Source of the DNA: Opitutus sp. GAS368
GTDB taxonomy: Bacteria > Verrucomicrobiota > Verrucomicrobiia > Opitutales > Opitutaceae
Length of the DNA: 9,115 nt
Reading direction: 5' to 3'
Assembly: GCA_945861235.1 (NCBI GenBank)
Contig: CAMATV010000103.1
Location: 1 to 9,115 of the forward strand
The position numbers and the translations under genes were made by a program. How positions within the stretch are numbered: the first letter of the stretch is position 1; each line of letters opens with the position of its first letter. Of the stretch, positions 1 to 6,371 are shown in pieces. The notes under the pieces are model-generated. The model saw nothing but the letters and a program-made list of their open reading frames with translations, was not told where the DNA came from and searched no databases.

Positions 1-828
1 GCGCTCGTGTTGGTGCCGTTGGCGCTGGAACTGGCGGAGGAGAACGACGCAGCCGGACGGCTGACGTGGTGGGTGGCGTGGACGCGCGTGGCGCAATTGC
101 CCGCGGCCTTGTTGCTCGCGTGGGCGTGTGCGCTGCCGGCGGGAGGAGCGGCGGCGCTGGCGGCGGTGCCGTGGGTGGGGGTGTGCGGAATGATCGCGAC
201 GACCGGGTGGTTGCGGGTGAGGCATGGTGGCTGGCGGCGATCGTTTGACCGGTTGTGTGGAGACGCGGCGTTCATCTTTCTCGGAGTGGGCGGTGCGTGG
301 GTGTTTGCCGATCGGGCCGGCCATCGACCGCTGGGATTTGACGAAGCGATCGTGGCGCTGACAGCGGTGCATTTTCATTTCGCAGGATGGTTGCTGCCGT
401 TGTTGGCGGGGCTGACGGTCCGGGCGTTTCCGGAATCGCGGCTCGCGACGCGGGCGGCGGTGGGTGCGCTGCTCGGGGTGCCGGCAGTGGCGGTGGGCAT
501 TACGCTGACGCAACTCGGCTGGGGTCCAGCGTTCGAGACAGCGGCGGGCTGCGGACTCGCGCTGGCGGGTGGGGCCGTGGCGGTGCTGCACGTGCGGTTG
601 GCGATGGAGACGAAGACGGGAACAGGGTTGCAGCGTGGATTGTTTTTCGTGGCGGGCGTATCGCTGTTTTTCGGGATGACGTTGGCGGCTGCCTACGCGG
701 CGCGCGGGTTTTCGGCCACGCCGATGCCCTGGCTCACATTGCCGTGGATGCGCGCCGTGCATGGCACGGTCAACGCACTCGGCTTCGGGCTGTGTGGAGT
801 GTTGGCGTGGGGCCGGGCGTGGCGGTAA
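1..828 (+). CDS. YndJ-like multi-pass membrane protein, 5'-truncated by the window edge
   Basis: The reading frame is open from base 1 to a TAA at 826-828, giving 275 visible residues. The true start lies upstream, because no convincing initiation codon with a leader is seen. The protein is strongly hydrophobic, with about seven likely membrane spans. Two features recall the YndJ family known from Bacillus subtilis: an AVHFHFAG motif (about residues 122-129) at the start of a long hydrophobic helix, and an HGTVNALGFG stretch near the C-terminus (about residues 254-263). The function of that family is unknown to me. The paired histidines in membrane helices would fit metal or heme binding, but that is speculation. 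Codon third positions are markedly G-rich (GCG, GTG, CTG), unlike the C-ending codons of the operon downstream. A hairpin follows the stop codon directly, so this is probably the last gene of its transcript. Membrane protein is near certain; the family call is moderate. Confidence 0.65.
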   Translation, partial: ALVLVPLALELAEENDAAGRLTWWVAWTRVAQLPAALLLAWACALPAGGAAALAAVPWVGVCGMIATTGWLRVRHGGWRRSFDRLCGDAAFIFLGVGGAWVFADRAGHRPLGFDEAIVALTAVHFHFAGWLLPLLAGLTVRAFPESRLATRAAVGALLGVPAVAVGITLTQLGWGPAFETAAGCGLALAGGAVAVLHVRLAMETKTGTGLQRGLFFVAGVSLFFGMTLAAAYAARGFSATPMPWLTLPWMRAVHGTVNALGFGLCGVLAWGRAWR

Positions 829-830
829 AG

Positions 831-858
831 GGGATCAGGAGGGAACGCTCCTGGTCTT
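831..858 (+). terminator. Hairpin just after the YndJ-like gene, probable transcript 3' end
   Basis: Starting two bases after the stop codon, CAGGAG (836-841) pairs with CTCCTG (848-853) around the 6-base loop GGAACG. The stem continues outward through 831-835 with 854-858 (A-T, G-C and three G-T wobbles), giving 11 pairs in all. The downstream arm ends in GGTCTT, but no real T-run follows, so this may be a Rho-dependent end or an RNA-stabilising hairpin rather than a textbook intrinsic terminator. Confidence 0.45.
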
Positions 859-1086
859 CGCCCATGGGTGAAACGTGGTCAGCCCCACGGCTCAACGTCA
901 ACGGAGACAATCGCTGGGACTGCCCATGGCAGACGAGTACCCGCTCGGGCGACAAGTTTGAACGAACCCGTCACCCCAAACCCCCAAGCTGACCCGTTCG
1001 GTCTCCTCTGTGCCGCAGCGCACGTAGCTCGCGTAAACGTGGAACGCCGCGCAAAAAACCGCGAACGTGCCCGCATGCCTCTGGAA

Positions 1087-1146
1087 AATCCGCCGCCCGG
1101 TGCCATCCACCTTCGTCGCTGCGGCGGCACTGAACTAATCCGCCGC
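1087..1146 (+). repeat. 10-base direct repeat AATCCGCCGC, two copies 50 bp apart
   Basis: AATCCGCCGC occurs exactly at 1087-1096 and again at 1137-1146. The second copy lies largely in the 3' arm of the hairpin at 1117-1150. The first copy can pair with the same central segment (GCGGCGG, 1121-1127), so the two copies could compete for one partner in an RNA. Confidence 0.5.
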
Positions 1147-1157
1147 AGTGTTTCCTT
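1117..1157 (+). terminator. GC-rich hairpin with T-rich tail, candidate intrinsic terminator
   Basis: CTGCGGCGG (1119-1127) is perfectly complementary to CCGCCGCAG (1140-1148) around a 12-base loop. One G-T and one C-G pair extend the stem to 1117/1150, for 11 pairs. The tail is TTTCCTT (1151-1157), which is only partly T. On the opposite strand the flank is not T-rich, so the signal points to a plus-strand transcript. It lies about 290 bases past the YndJ-like stop, so it either ends read-through from that gene or closes an unannotated transcript. Confidence 0.4.
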
Positions 1158-1228
1158 CAAGCGTCGCGCGGTAGGCTTGGCGAAGGCGGGCAGCCGCTCG
1201 CGTGGCGCACGTCGCGATCAGTGCGTGC

Positions 1229-1248
1229 CTGCCGATCGGCGGTTTTTT
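1229..1248 (+). terminator. Weak hairpin followed by six T, possible terminator
   Basis: CTGCC (1229-1233) pairs with GGCGG (1238-1242) around the loop GATC, including one G-T pair, and is followed directly by T6 (1243-1248). The 10-base core GCCGATCGGC is itself a perfect palindrome. The stem is short, so the T-run is the main argument. Confidence 0.25.
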
Positions 1249-1276
1249 CGGCTCGGCCATCTGCGGGCCGAAGACG

Positions 1277-1306
1277 AGTGGCTGTCACCGGCAGCACTGG
1301 TTTTTT
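1277..1306 (+). terminator. Bulged hairpin followed by six T, possible terminator before the sugar operon
   Basis: AGTGGCTG (1277-1284) pairs with CAGCACT (1292-1298) with one bulged G and the loop TCACCGG. It is followed by GG and T6 (1301-1306). The T-run adjoins the candidate -10 element of the next operon, so the site would insulate that promoter from upstream transcription. Confidence 0.3.
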
Positions 1307-1314
1307 GTCATAAT
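1306..1314 (+). promoter_or_regulatory. Candidate extended -10 promoter for the L-sugar operon
   Basis: TGT followed by CATAAT (hexamer 1309-1314, five of six matches to TATAAT) fits an extended -10 element. It sits in the only T/A-rich patch of the region (1301-1327), about 50 bases before the ATG at 1363. No good -35 hexamer is found at 16-18 bp, as expected if the TGn extension compensates. The overlapping TCATAATGA (1308-1316) is a small near-palindrome and could be part of an operator, but it is too short to rely on. Confidence 0.4.
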
Positions 1315-1362
1315 GATTTTTTTCTTGGTGACGGTCGCAACGCTGTCGAGCACTGAACCCCT

Positions 1363-2187
1363 ATGCGCTCCGCCGTTACACTCTCGCTCGTGCCTCAGGC
1401 TAGGGGAGGCCCTTTTGTCTTTTGGGACGGCATGGACGATGCGTGCGCGCAGGCCGCCGCACTCGGATTCGATGCAGTGGAGATCTTCCCGCCGAACGCT
1501 GCCGCGCTCGATGTCGCCGCCGTGCGCACCGTCGTGATGAAACATCATCTTGCCGTTGCGGCTGTGGGCACCGGCGGCGGCTGGGTCGTTGAAAAACTCA
1601 CGCTCACCCACCCAGATTCCGCCGTGCGGCAGCGCGCCCGGGATTTTATCCGGGCCATCATCGACGTCGCAGGGGCGCTCGGAGCCCCCGCCATTGTCGG
1701 TTCGATGCAAGGCCGTTGGGACGCCGCCACCGGTGTCACGCGGGAGCAGGCGCTCGCGTGGCTTTCCGAGGCACTCGCGGATCTCGGCGCGCAGGCGTCG
1801 CAGCACGGCGCCCCGCTGCTCTACGAGCCGCTCAATCGTTACGAGACCAATCTTTTCAACCGCATCGGCGACACCGCTGCGTGGTTGCGGGCGCAGCGGC
1901 TTCCCAACGTCCGCATGCTGGCTGATCTGTTCCACATGAATATCGAGGAGGCTGACTCCGCGGCGGCGTTGCGCGAGGCCGGCGACCTCGTGGGGCACGT
2001 TCACTTCGCCGACTCCAATCGCCGCGCGATCGGCTTTGGCCAGACGAACGTCGCGCCGATCATCGCAGCGCTGCGCGCCATCGGCTACCAAGGCTATCTT
2101 TCAGCGGAGATATTCCCTCTGCCCGACGCCCGCTCCGCAGCGGCTCAGACCATCCACGCCTTCCAGCAGGCCCTCGCGTCCCTCTGA
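1363..2187 (+). CDS. TIM-barrel sugar epimerase/isomerase, D-tagatose 3-epimerase-like
   Basis: This 274-residue protein has the length and fold signature of the xylose-isomerase-like TIM-barrel superfamily (sugar isomerases/epimerases, AP-endonuclease 2 fold). All metal ligands of the ketose 3-epimerase family appear with family spacing: E155 (YEPLNRYE), D188 (LADLFH), H214 (GHVHF) and E249 (SAEIFP). The intervals 33, 26 and 35 equal those of the characterised D-tagatose and D-psicose 3-epimerases as I recall them. The residues expected to contact substrate are also present (E161, H191, R220). It should therefore epimerise a ketose, or a related keto acid, through a metal-bound enediolate in the cytoplasm. 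It is the first gene of a four-gene cluster, with fucU starting 7 bp after its stop. The ATG at 1363 is chosen because it is the first start downstream of the promoter candidate and begins the first barrel strand. The substrate is unknown; related isomerases such as hydroxypyruvate isomerase are an alternative. Confidence 0.8.
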   Translation: MRSAVTLSLVPQARGGPFVFWDGMDDACAQAAALGFDAVEIFPPNAAALDVAAVRTVVMKHHLAVAAVGTGGGWVVEKLTLTHPDSAVRQRARDFIRAIIDVAGALGAPAIVGSMQGRWDAATGVTREQALAWLSEALADLGAQASQHGAPLLYEPLNRYETNLFNRIGDTAAWLRAQRLPNVRMLADLFHMNIEEADSAAALREAGDLVGHVHFADSNRRAIGFGQTNVAPIIAALRAIGYQGYLSAEIFPLPDARSAAAQTIHAFQQALASL

Positions 2188-2194
2188 TATTCCC

Positions 2195-2659
2195 ATGCTT
2201 AAGACCACGCTCACGCACCCCGATATCCTGCGCGTCATCGCGCGGGCCGGCCACCACGCGAAAATCCTCATCGCCGACGGCAACTATCCCGCCTCCACCA
2301 AGCGCGGCCCGCAGGCTGAGCTCATCTCGCTCAACCTATCGCCCGGCGTCGTCACGGTCGCGCAGGTCCTGCGCGCACTTCTCAGTGCGGTCCCGGTCGA
2401 TCGCGTCAACACCATGGGCATCCCGCCCGACGATCCCTACGCGAAATTCGGCGAGCCGCCGGCTTGGGCCGAGTATCGGAGTATTCTGGACGAGACCGGT
2501 GCCCGGGCCGATGGCGGCGCACCGCTGACGCTCGAACCGATTCTGAAATGGGATTTTTATAAGCAGGTCGAAAGCCCCGATCACGTTCTCACCGTCCAGA
2601 CTGCGGACCGGGCACTTTGGGCCAACGTGCTCCTCACCGTCGGCTGCCGGACTGACTAA
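2195..2659 (+). CDS. fucU: FucU/RbsD-family sugar mutarotase (L-fucose mutarotase-like)
   Basis: This 154-residue protein belongs to the RbsD/FucU family, which interconverts sugar anomers. Family landmarks include the N-terminal GHH with the expected catalytic His (H20), followed by ILIADGNYP (D28), a GPQAELISL segment, FYKQVE with Y122, and a C-terminal NVLL (N144) matching the GNILLKKG end of E. coli FucU. It is slightly longer than the usual family length of about 140 residues. The frame stays open upstream to 2036, inside the epimerase gene, but the ATG at 2195 gives the normal MLKT-type N-terminus. It is 7 bp after the preceding stop and 20 bp before the next gene. Instead of a Shine-Dalgarno sequence, GATATTCC precedes the ATG by one base. 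A mutarotase next to a sugar 1-dehydrogenase would supply the anomer that the dehydrogenase accepts. The FucU-versus-RbsD assignment is inferred from motifs and context. Confidence 0.85.
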   Translation: MLKTTLTHPDILRVIARAGHHAKILIADGNYPASTKRGPQAELISLNLSPGVVTVAQVLRALLSAVPVDRVNTMGIPPDDPYAKFGEPPAWAEYRSILDETGARADGGAPLTLEPILKWDFYKQVESPDHVLTVQTADRALWANVLLTVGCRTD

Positions 2660-2679
2660 GACAATAATCCCTTTCCCCG

Positions 2680-3612
2680 ATGCAAACCCGCCGTCTCGGT
2701 CAGACTGATCTCCACGTCCCTGTCCTCAGTTTTGGTGCCAGCTCACTCGGGGCAGAGTTTCGCAGCGTCACCCTCGATGAGGCGCTCGGCAGCGTGCGCG
2801 TCGCGCTCGAAAATGGGCTTTCGCTCATCGACACGTCGCCGTTCTACGGCCGCGGCATGAGCGAGGTTCTCCTCGGCATCGCGCTCAAAGGTGTGCCGCG
2901 CGACAGCTACACCCTCTGCACCAAGTTAGGGCGTTACGATCTCCCGCATTTCGACTTCTCCGCCAAACGCGTCGCCGAGAGCGTGGACGTTTCCTTGCAT
3001 CGCCTTGGCACCGACCATCTCGACATCATCCTCTGTCACGACATCGAGTTCGTGCCGATGCAGCAAATCGTCGACGAGACGATCCCCGCGCTGCGCAAAA
3101 TCCAAAAGGCCGGAAAGGCCCGTTACATCGGATTTAGCGGTTATCCGATGAAAATTTTCAAGTTCATCCTCGAGCAGACGAGCGTCGACTGCGTGCTCAG
3201 CTACAACCAATACACGCTGCAAAACACGCGCTTTGCTGACGAGGCCGTGCCCTATCTGATTTCGAAAAATGTCGGGGTGATGTCTGCCGGACCGTTCAGT
3301 GCGCGCCTGCTCACGAACGCTCCCTTGCCGGTGTGGCTTAAGGAACCCGAGACCGTGAAGGCCGCCGCCCGCGCTGCCGCCGCGCATTGCGCGAGCCGCG
3401 GTTCGGACATTGCAAAACTCGCGCTCCAATTCTCCCTCGCGAATCCCGACATCGCCACGACCGTCGCCGGCAGCGCGAATCCGCACAACATTCGCAACTG
3501 GGCCAAGTGGGCCTCCGAGCCGATCGACCACGAGCTGCTCGCCGAGGTGCAGGCCATTTTTGCGCCGGTGAAAAACCTCGGGCACAAAGAGGGCTTGCCG
3601 GAAAATAACTGA
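2680..3612 (+). CDS. Aldo/keto reductase, L-galactose/L-fucose 1-dehydrogenase type
   Basis: A full-length 310-residue aldo/keto reductase with the catalytic tetrad D51, Y56 (DTSPFYG), K82 (CTKLGRY) and H120 (LCHDIEF). The sequence closely follows the plant L-galactose dehydrogenase/bacterial L-fucose dehydrogenase branch: RRLGQTDL...LSFGASSLG at the N-terminus, FDFSAKRVAESVDVSL, DIILCHDIEFV, QIVDETIPAL, and LALQFSLANPDIATTVAG near the NAD(P)-binding end. Enzymes of this branch oxidise the C1 hydroxyl of a pyranose (L-galactose, L-fucose, D-arabinose or similar) to a lactone with NAD(P)+. It is soluble, with no signal peptide. Its neighbours, a mutarotase and a zinc alcohol dehydrogenase, support an oxidative, non-phosphorylating sugar route. 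The family is clear; the preferred sugar and cofactor are not decided by sequence alone. Confidence 0.88.
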   Translation: MQTRRLGQTDLHVPVLSFGASSLGAEFRSVTLDEALGSVRVALENGLSLIDTSPFYGRGMSEVLLGIALKGVPRDSYTLCTKLGRYDLPHFDFSAKRVAESVDVSLHRLGTDHLDIILCHDIEFVPMQQIVDETIPALRKIQKAGKARYIGFSGYPMKIFKFILEQTSVDCVLSYNQYTLQNTRFADEAVPYLISKNVGVMSAGPFSARLLTNAPLPVWLKEPETVKAAARAAAAHCASRGSDIAKLALQFSLANPDIATTVAGSANPHNIRNWAKWASEPIDHELLAEVQAIFAPVKNLGHKEGLPENN

Positions 3613-3696
3613 TTTTTAAAAGATAGAAGTTTGCACGTCGGCGCATGCTCAGTGCTCCGTCTCACCGTCTCTCCTCGTCGCTATCCAGATATTCCG

Positions 3697-4725
3697 ATGA
3701 AAGCCATCCTGCTCGAAAAACCGCTCACCCTCCGTCCACTCGATTTGCCCGAGCCCGCCGCACCCGCGCCCGGTGAGGCGCTCGTGCGTGTGCATCGCAT
3801 CGGAATTTGCGGCTCCGATTACGGCGGGTATCTCGGCAAAATGCCGTTCTACTCCTACCCGCGCATTCCCGGGCACGAGCTCGGCGTCGAAGTGCTCGCG
3901 GTCGGTGAGGGTGTGACGAACGTCCGGCCCGGTGACCGTTGCTCGGTGGAGCCCTACATCAACTGCCAGCGGTGCTACTCTTGCCGACGCGGCCTCACGA
4001 ACTGCTGCGAACAGCACCAGACGCTCGGCGTGATGTGCGACGGCGGTATGTGCGAACGTGTTAACCTTCCTGCGCGCAAGCTCCACGTCTCAACGAAACT
4101 CAGCTACGAGCAGCTCGCTCTGGTCGAGACGCTGGGCATCGGTTGTCACGCTGTTGACCGCGCGGGTGTGAAGGCCGGGGAAAATGTGCTGATCATCGGC
4201 GCGGGCCCCATCGGCCTCAGCGCGCTCGAGTTCGTCAAGGTTGCCGGCGCGACCGCCATTGTAATGGATATGAACGCAGCGCGTCTCACGTTCTGCCGCG
4301 ACCGGATGGGTGTGCCCCACACCATCGTCGCGCGCGGTGACGGCTCCGAACTCGCCGCGCTCAGTACGATTACGAACGGCCAGCTCGCCGATGTCGTGAT
4401 CGACGCCACCGGCAGCAACAAATCAATGAGCCACGCGCTGAACTATTGCGCTTTCGGTGCCCGCCTCATTTTCGTCGGCATCACCCAGCAGGAAATTCAG
4501 TTTCCTCACGCGCCGGCGCTCCATCGCCGCGAACTCACGATCATGGGCTCCCGCAACGCCCTCACGCGTGACTTCGCCCGCATTATTAGACTGATCGAGG
4601 AGGGCACCATCGACACGGGGCCGTGGATTACCCACCGCGCAAAATTTGACGACGTGATCGCCGAGTTTCCCACCTGGCTGAAACCCGAGACCGGCGTGAT
4701 CAAGGCAATCGTGGCAGTGACGTAG
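3697..4725 (+). CDS. Zinc-dependent alcohol dehydrogenase, L-galactonate dehydrogenase/RspB-like
   Basis: A 342-residue medium-chain dehydrogenase. The catalytic zinc ligands are C38 (GICGSD), H60-E61 (PGHE) and probably E144. The structural zinc lobe has C90, C93, C96 and C104 with the standard spacing. The Rossmann fold shows GAGPIG (168-173), with D191 at the end of the second strand favouring NAD. The C-terminal MGSRNALTRDF and IDTGPWITHR segments fit the branch that includes E. coli YjjN/LgoD (L-galactonate 5-dehydrogenase) and RspB. The frame is open back to a TTG at 3631, but the ATG at 3697 gives the family's usual MKAI start. GATATTCC lies one base before this ATG, exactly as before fucU. 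The 84-bp gap after the reductase includes TTTTTAAAA (3613-3621) and a poor promoter-like pair (TTGCCG 3595, TAAAAG 3617), so an internal promoter is possible but weak. It probably oxidises an aldonate or polyol made in the same pathway. Confidence 0.85.
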   Translation: MKAILLEKPLTLRPLDLPEPAAPAPGEALVRVHRIGICGSDYGGYLGKMPFYSYPRIPGHELGVEVLAVGEGVTNVRPGDRCSVEPYINCQRCYSCRRGLTNCCEQHQTLGVMCDGGMCERVNLPARKLHVSTKLSYEQLALVETLGIGCHAVDRAGVKAGENVLIIGAGPIGLSALEFVKVAGATAIVMDMNAARLTFCRDRMGVPHTIVARGDGSELAALSTITNGQLADVVIDATGSNKSMSHALNYCAFGARLIFVGITQQEIQFPHAPALHRRELTIMGSRNALTRDFARIIRLIEEGTIDTGPWITHRAKFDDVIAEFPTWLKPETGVIKAIVAVT

Positions 4726-4757
4726 TCGGTCCCGACCGCGCTCAGTTTTCCAGTGGC

Positions 4758-4792
4758 CCTTCCATGCCGATGAACCTGGCGCGCATGGAAGG
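4758..4792. terminator. Hairpin between convergent genes, candidate bidirectional terminator
   Basis: CCTTCCATGC (4758-4767) is perfectly complementary to GCATGGAAGG (4783-4792) around a 15-base loop. It lies in the 67-bp gap where the alcohol dehydrogenase (plus) and the YifB-like gene (minus) meet, and it abuts the minus-strand stop codon. No T-run follows in either direction, so termination would be non-canonical or Rho-assisted. Confidence 0.45.
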
Positions 4793-6334
4793 TCAGTAGA
4801 ACACCGTGCGGTCGAGGCTGCGGTATTGAATGGCTTCGAGCAGGTGAGGGGCCTCGATTTTTTCGGCGGCGCCCAGATCGGCAATGGTGCGCGCGACTTT
4901 CAGGATGCGATCGTAGGCGCGGGCGGAGAGGCTGAGCTGCTCCATGGCCTGTTGCAGGAGATCGCCGAGCGTGGAGTCGATCGCGCAATGTTTGCGGATG
5001 TGCGCATTGGTCATGCGGGCGTTGGCGGTGACTTTCGTGCCGGAAAATCGCTGCTGTTGCCGTAACCGTGCGGCTTGGACGCGGTCGCGCAGCGGGGCGG
5101 AGGGTTCGCCGAGTTTTTCATTGCGCAGCTCGGCAATGGAGAGCGCCGGGGCTTCGATGTGAATATCAATGCGGTCGAGCAAGGGGCCGCTGATCCGCGC
5201 GCGATAGCGCTGAATTTCACCCGGCGAGCACCGACATTCATGGCGCGGATCTCCGAGGTAGCCGCACTTACAGGGGTTCATCGCGGCTACGAGCATGAAG
5301 GCGCAGGGCAGGGTAACCTTGCCGGCACTACGCGAGATCGTCACATCGCCGTCTTCGAGGGGTTGGCGGAGGACTTCGAGCGCAGACCGCTTGAATTCGG
5401 GTAGTTCGTCGAGGAAGAGTACGCCGTGATGCGCGAGGGAAATTTCTCCGGGGCCGGGAATGGTGCCACCGCCGAGCAGCGCGACATCCGAAACCGTGTG
5501 GTGTGGCGAGCGAAAGGGACGTGCCCCCCACGTCATCTCTCCGCTGATCGTGCGGCCGGCAGCGGAGTGGATGCTGAGGATCTCGAGATGTTCATCGAGT
5601 GTGGGGGCGGGCATCACGGTGGGAATCCGTTTTGCGACCATGGACTTCCCGGAGCCGGGTGGTCCGATCATCAGAATATTATGTGAACCCGCGACGGCGA
5701 CCTCGACCGCGCGACGAAGAGCGTGCTGACCTTTGATCTCGGAAAAATCCGCCGCGCCGTCCGCGGCGGGAGCGCTGGCGCGTCGGCGGGCGGCCTTGGG
5801 ATCGAGTGGCGTCAGCGGTCGCTCCCCGCTCAGAAAGCGTGCGGCGCCGTCCAAGGAAGCCACGGCATAGACTTCGACACCCTCAACCAGCGCGGCTTCC
5901 TCGGCGGACAGAGCCGGAAGGAGCAAGCCACGTTTGCCGAGTGACCGCGCGAGGCGGGCCATCGCGAGGGCTCCGCGCACCGGTCGCGTGGCTCCGGAAA
6001 GGCTGAGTTCGCCGGCGATGAGCCAGTCGGCGAGATTGGCGGATTTGAGCTGACCGGTCGCGGCGAGGATGCCGAGCGCGATGGGCAGGTCGTAGAACGG
6101 CCCTTCTTTGCGCAGGTTGCCGGGGGCAAGGTTGATGGTCGTACGCGTGCGGGGCGGCTGGAACCCGCTGTTGTTGAGTGCGGTAAAAACTCGGTCCGTC
6201 GATTCTTTCACCGCCGTGTCGGCGAGTCCCACGAGAAACCATTTAGGCTCGCCGGCCTCACCGGCGTTGACCTCGACGTGAACGAGTTCGGCGTCGATAC
6301 CTTGGAGGGCGGCGGAGGTTATCGTCGCGAGCAT
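4793..6334 (-). CDS. yifB: YifB/ComM family AAA+ ATPase (Mg-chelatase-like)
   Basis: A complete 513-residue protein of the YifB/ComM family. Residues 1-170 form the Lon-protease-like (ChlI) domain, with VGLADTAVKES, RTTINLAPGNLRKEGPFYDLPIALGIL and IAGELSLSG. The AAA+ core has Walker A GPPGSGKS (224-231), Walker B VLFLDE (305-310), SRSAGKVTLP, and an arginine-containing RISGPLLDRID (380-390). A four-cysteine patch, CKCGYLGDPRHECRC (355-369), is typical of the family and looks like a metal-binding knuckle. The Mg-chelatase C-terminal domain (about 415-510) ends with RSLDRTVFY. In naturally transformable bacteria ComM is a helicase that aids branch migration of incoming DNA; in other hosts the role is unclear, and no magnesium-chelatase activity is implied. 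The HD-domain gene lies 37 bp upstream on the same strand, so co-transcription is likely. The ATG is preceded by pyrimidine-rich sequence with no Shine-Dalgarno. Confidence 0.93.
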   Translation of the reverse strand: MLATITSAALQGIDAELVHVEVNAGEAGEPKWFLVGLADTAVKESTDRVFTALNNSGFQPPRTRTTINLAPGNLRKEGPFYDLPIALGILAATGQLKSANLADWLIAGELSLSGATRPVRGALAMARLARSLGKRGLLLPALSAEEAALVEGVEVYAVASLDGAARFLSGERPLTPLDPKAARRRASAPAADGAADFSEIKGQHALRRAVEVAVAGSHNILMIGPPGSGKSMVAKRIPTVMPAPTLDEHLEILSIHSAAGRTISGEMTWGARPFRSPHHTVSDVALLGGGTIPGPGEISLAHHGVLFLDELPEFKRSALEVLRQPLEDGDVTISRSAGKVTLPCAFMLVAAMNPCKCGYLGDPRHECRCSPGEIQRYRARISGPLLDRIDIHIEAPALSIAELRNEKLGEPSAPLRDRVQAARLRQQQRFSGTKVTANARMTNAHIRKHCAIDSTLGDLLQQAMEQLSLSARAYDRILKVARTIADLGAAEKIEAPHLLEAIQYRSLDRTVFY

Positions 6335-6371
6335 GAGGCGCGACTTTGCTGCGGACTGGGCGTGGCGCGAG

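Larger units (their letters stand above)
829..1362. other. 534-bp gene-free stretch with several RNA-hairpin signals
   Basis: No frame here gives a recognisable protein. The open frames on both strands are Arg/Pro/Gly-rich, use atypical codons and show no domain. No tRNA, 6S, SRP, tmRNA or RNase P signature was recognised. The stretch holds the hairpin after the YndJ-like gene, a strong hairpin with a T-rich tail at 1117-1157, two weaker hairpin/T-tract candidates (1229-1248 and 1277-1306), a 10-base direct repeat (1087-1096 and 1137-1146) and a candidate promoter just before the next gene. It could be a long 3' region, a small-RNA locus, a leader of the downstream operon, or remains of a decayed gene or intergenic repeat. 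Confidence 0.5.

Noticed and set aside
879..1160. Minus-strand frame of 93 codons
   Set aside because: It reads as Arg/Pro/Gly-rich sequence with no recognisable motif, and crosses the strong hairpin at 1117-1150.
868..1356. Open plus-strand frame of 162 codons in the gene-free block
   Set aside because: It starts with GTG, has no leader, is Arg-rich with no domain or codon bias, and spans several terminator-like hairpins; overlapping frames on both strands are equally open, as expected in GC-rich DNA.
829..1362. Possible tRNA, 6S, SRP, tmRNA or RNase P RNA gene
   Set aside because: No T-loop with acceptor pairing, CCA end, SRP tetraloop domain or RNase P core motif could be found on either strand.
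1285..2091. Long minus-strand frame opposite the epimerase gene
   Set aside because: It is the antisense shadow of a gene with a complete active site; its translation shows no family features.
3631..3696. TTG start that would add 22 residues to the zinc dehydrogenase
   Set aside because: The added residues do not resemble the family N-terminus, and ATG 3697 gives the standard MKAI start with the same leader motif as fucU.
4725..4749. Small hairpin GTCG-GTCC-CGAC near a TTTT run after the zinc dehydrogenase
   Set aside because: The stem has only four pairs and the T-run is ten bases away; the 10-bp hairpin at 4758-4792 is the better candidate.
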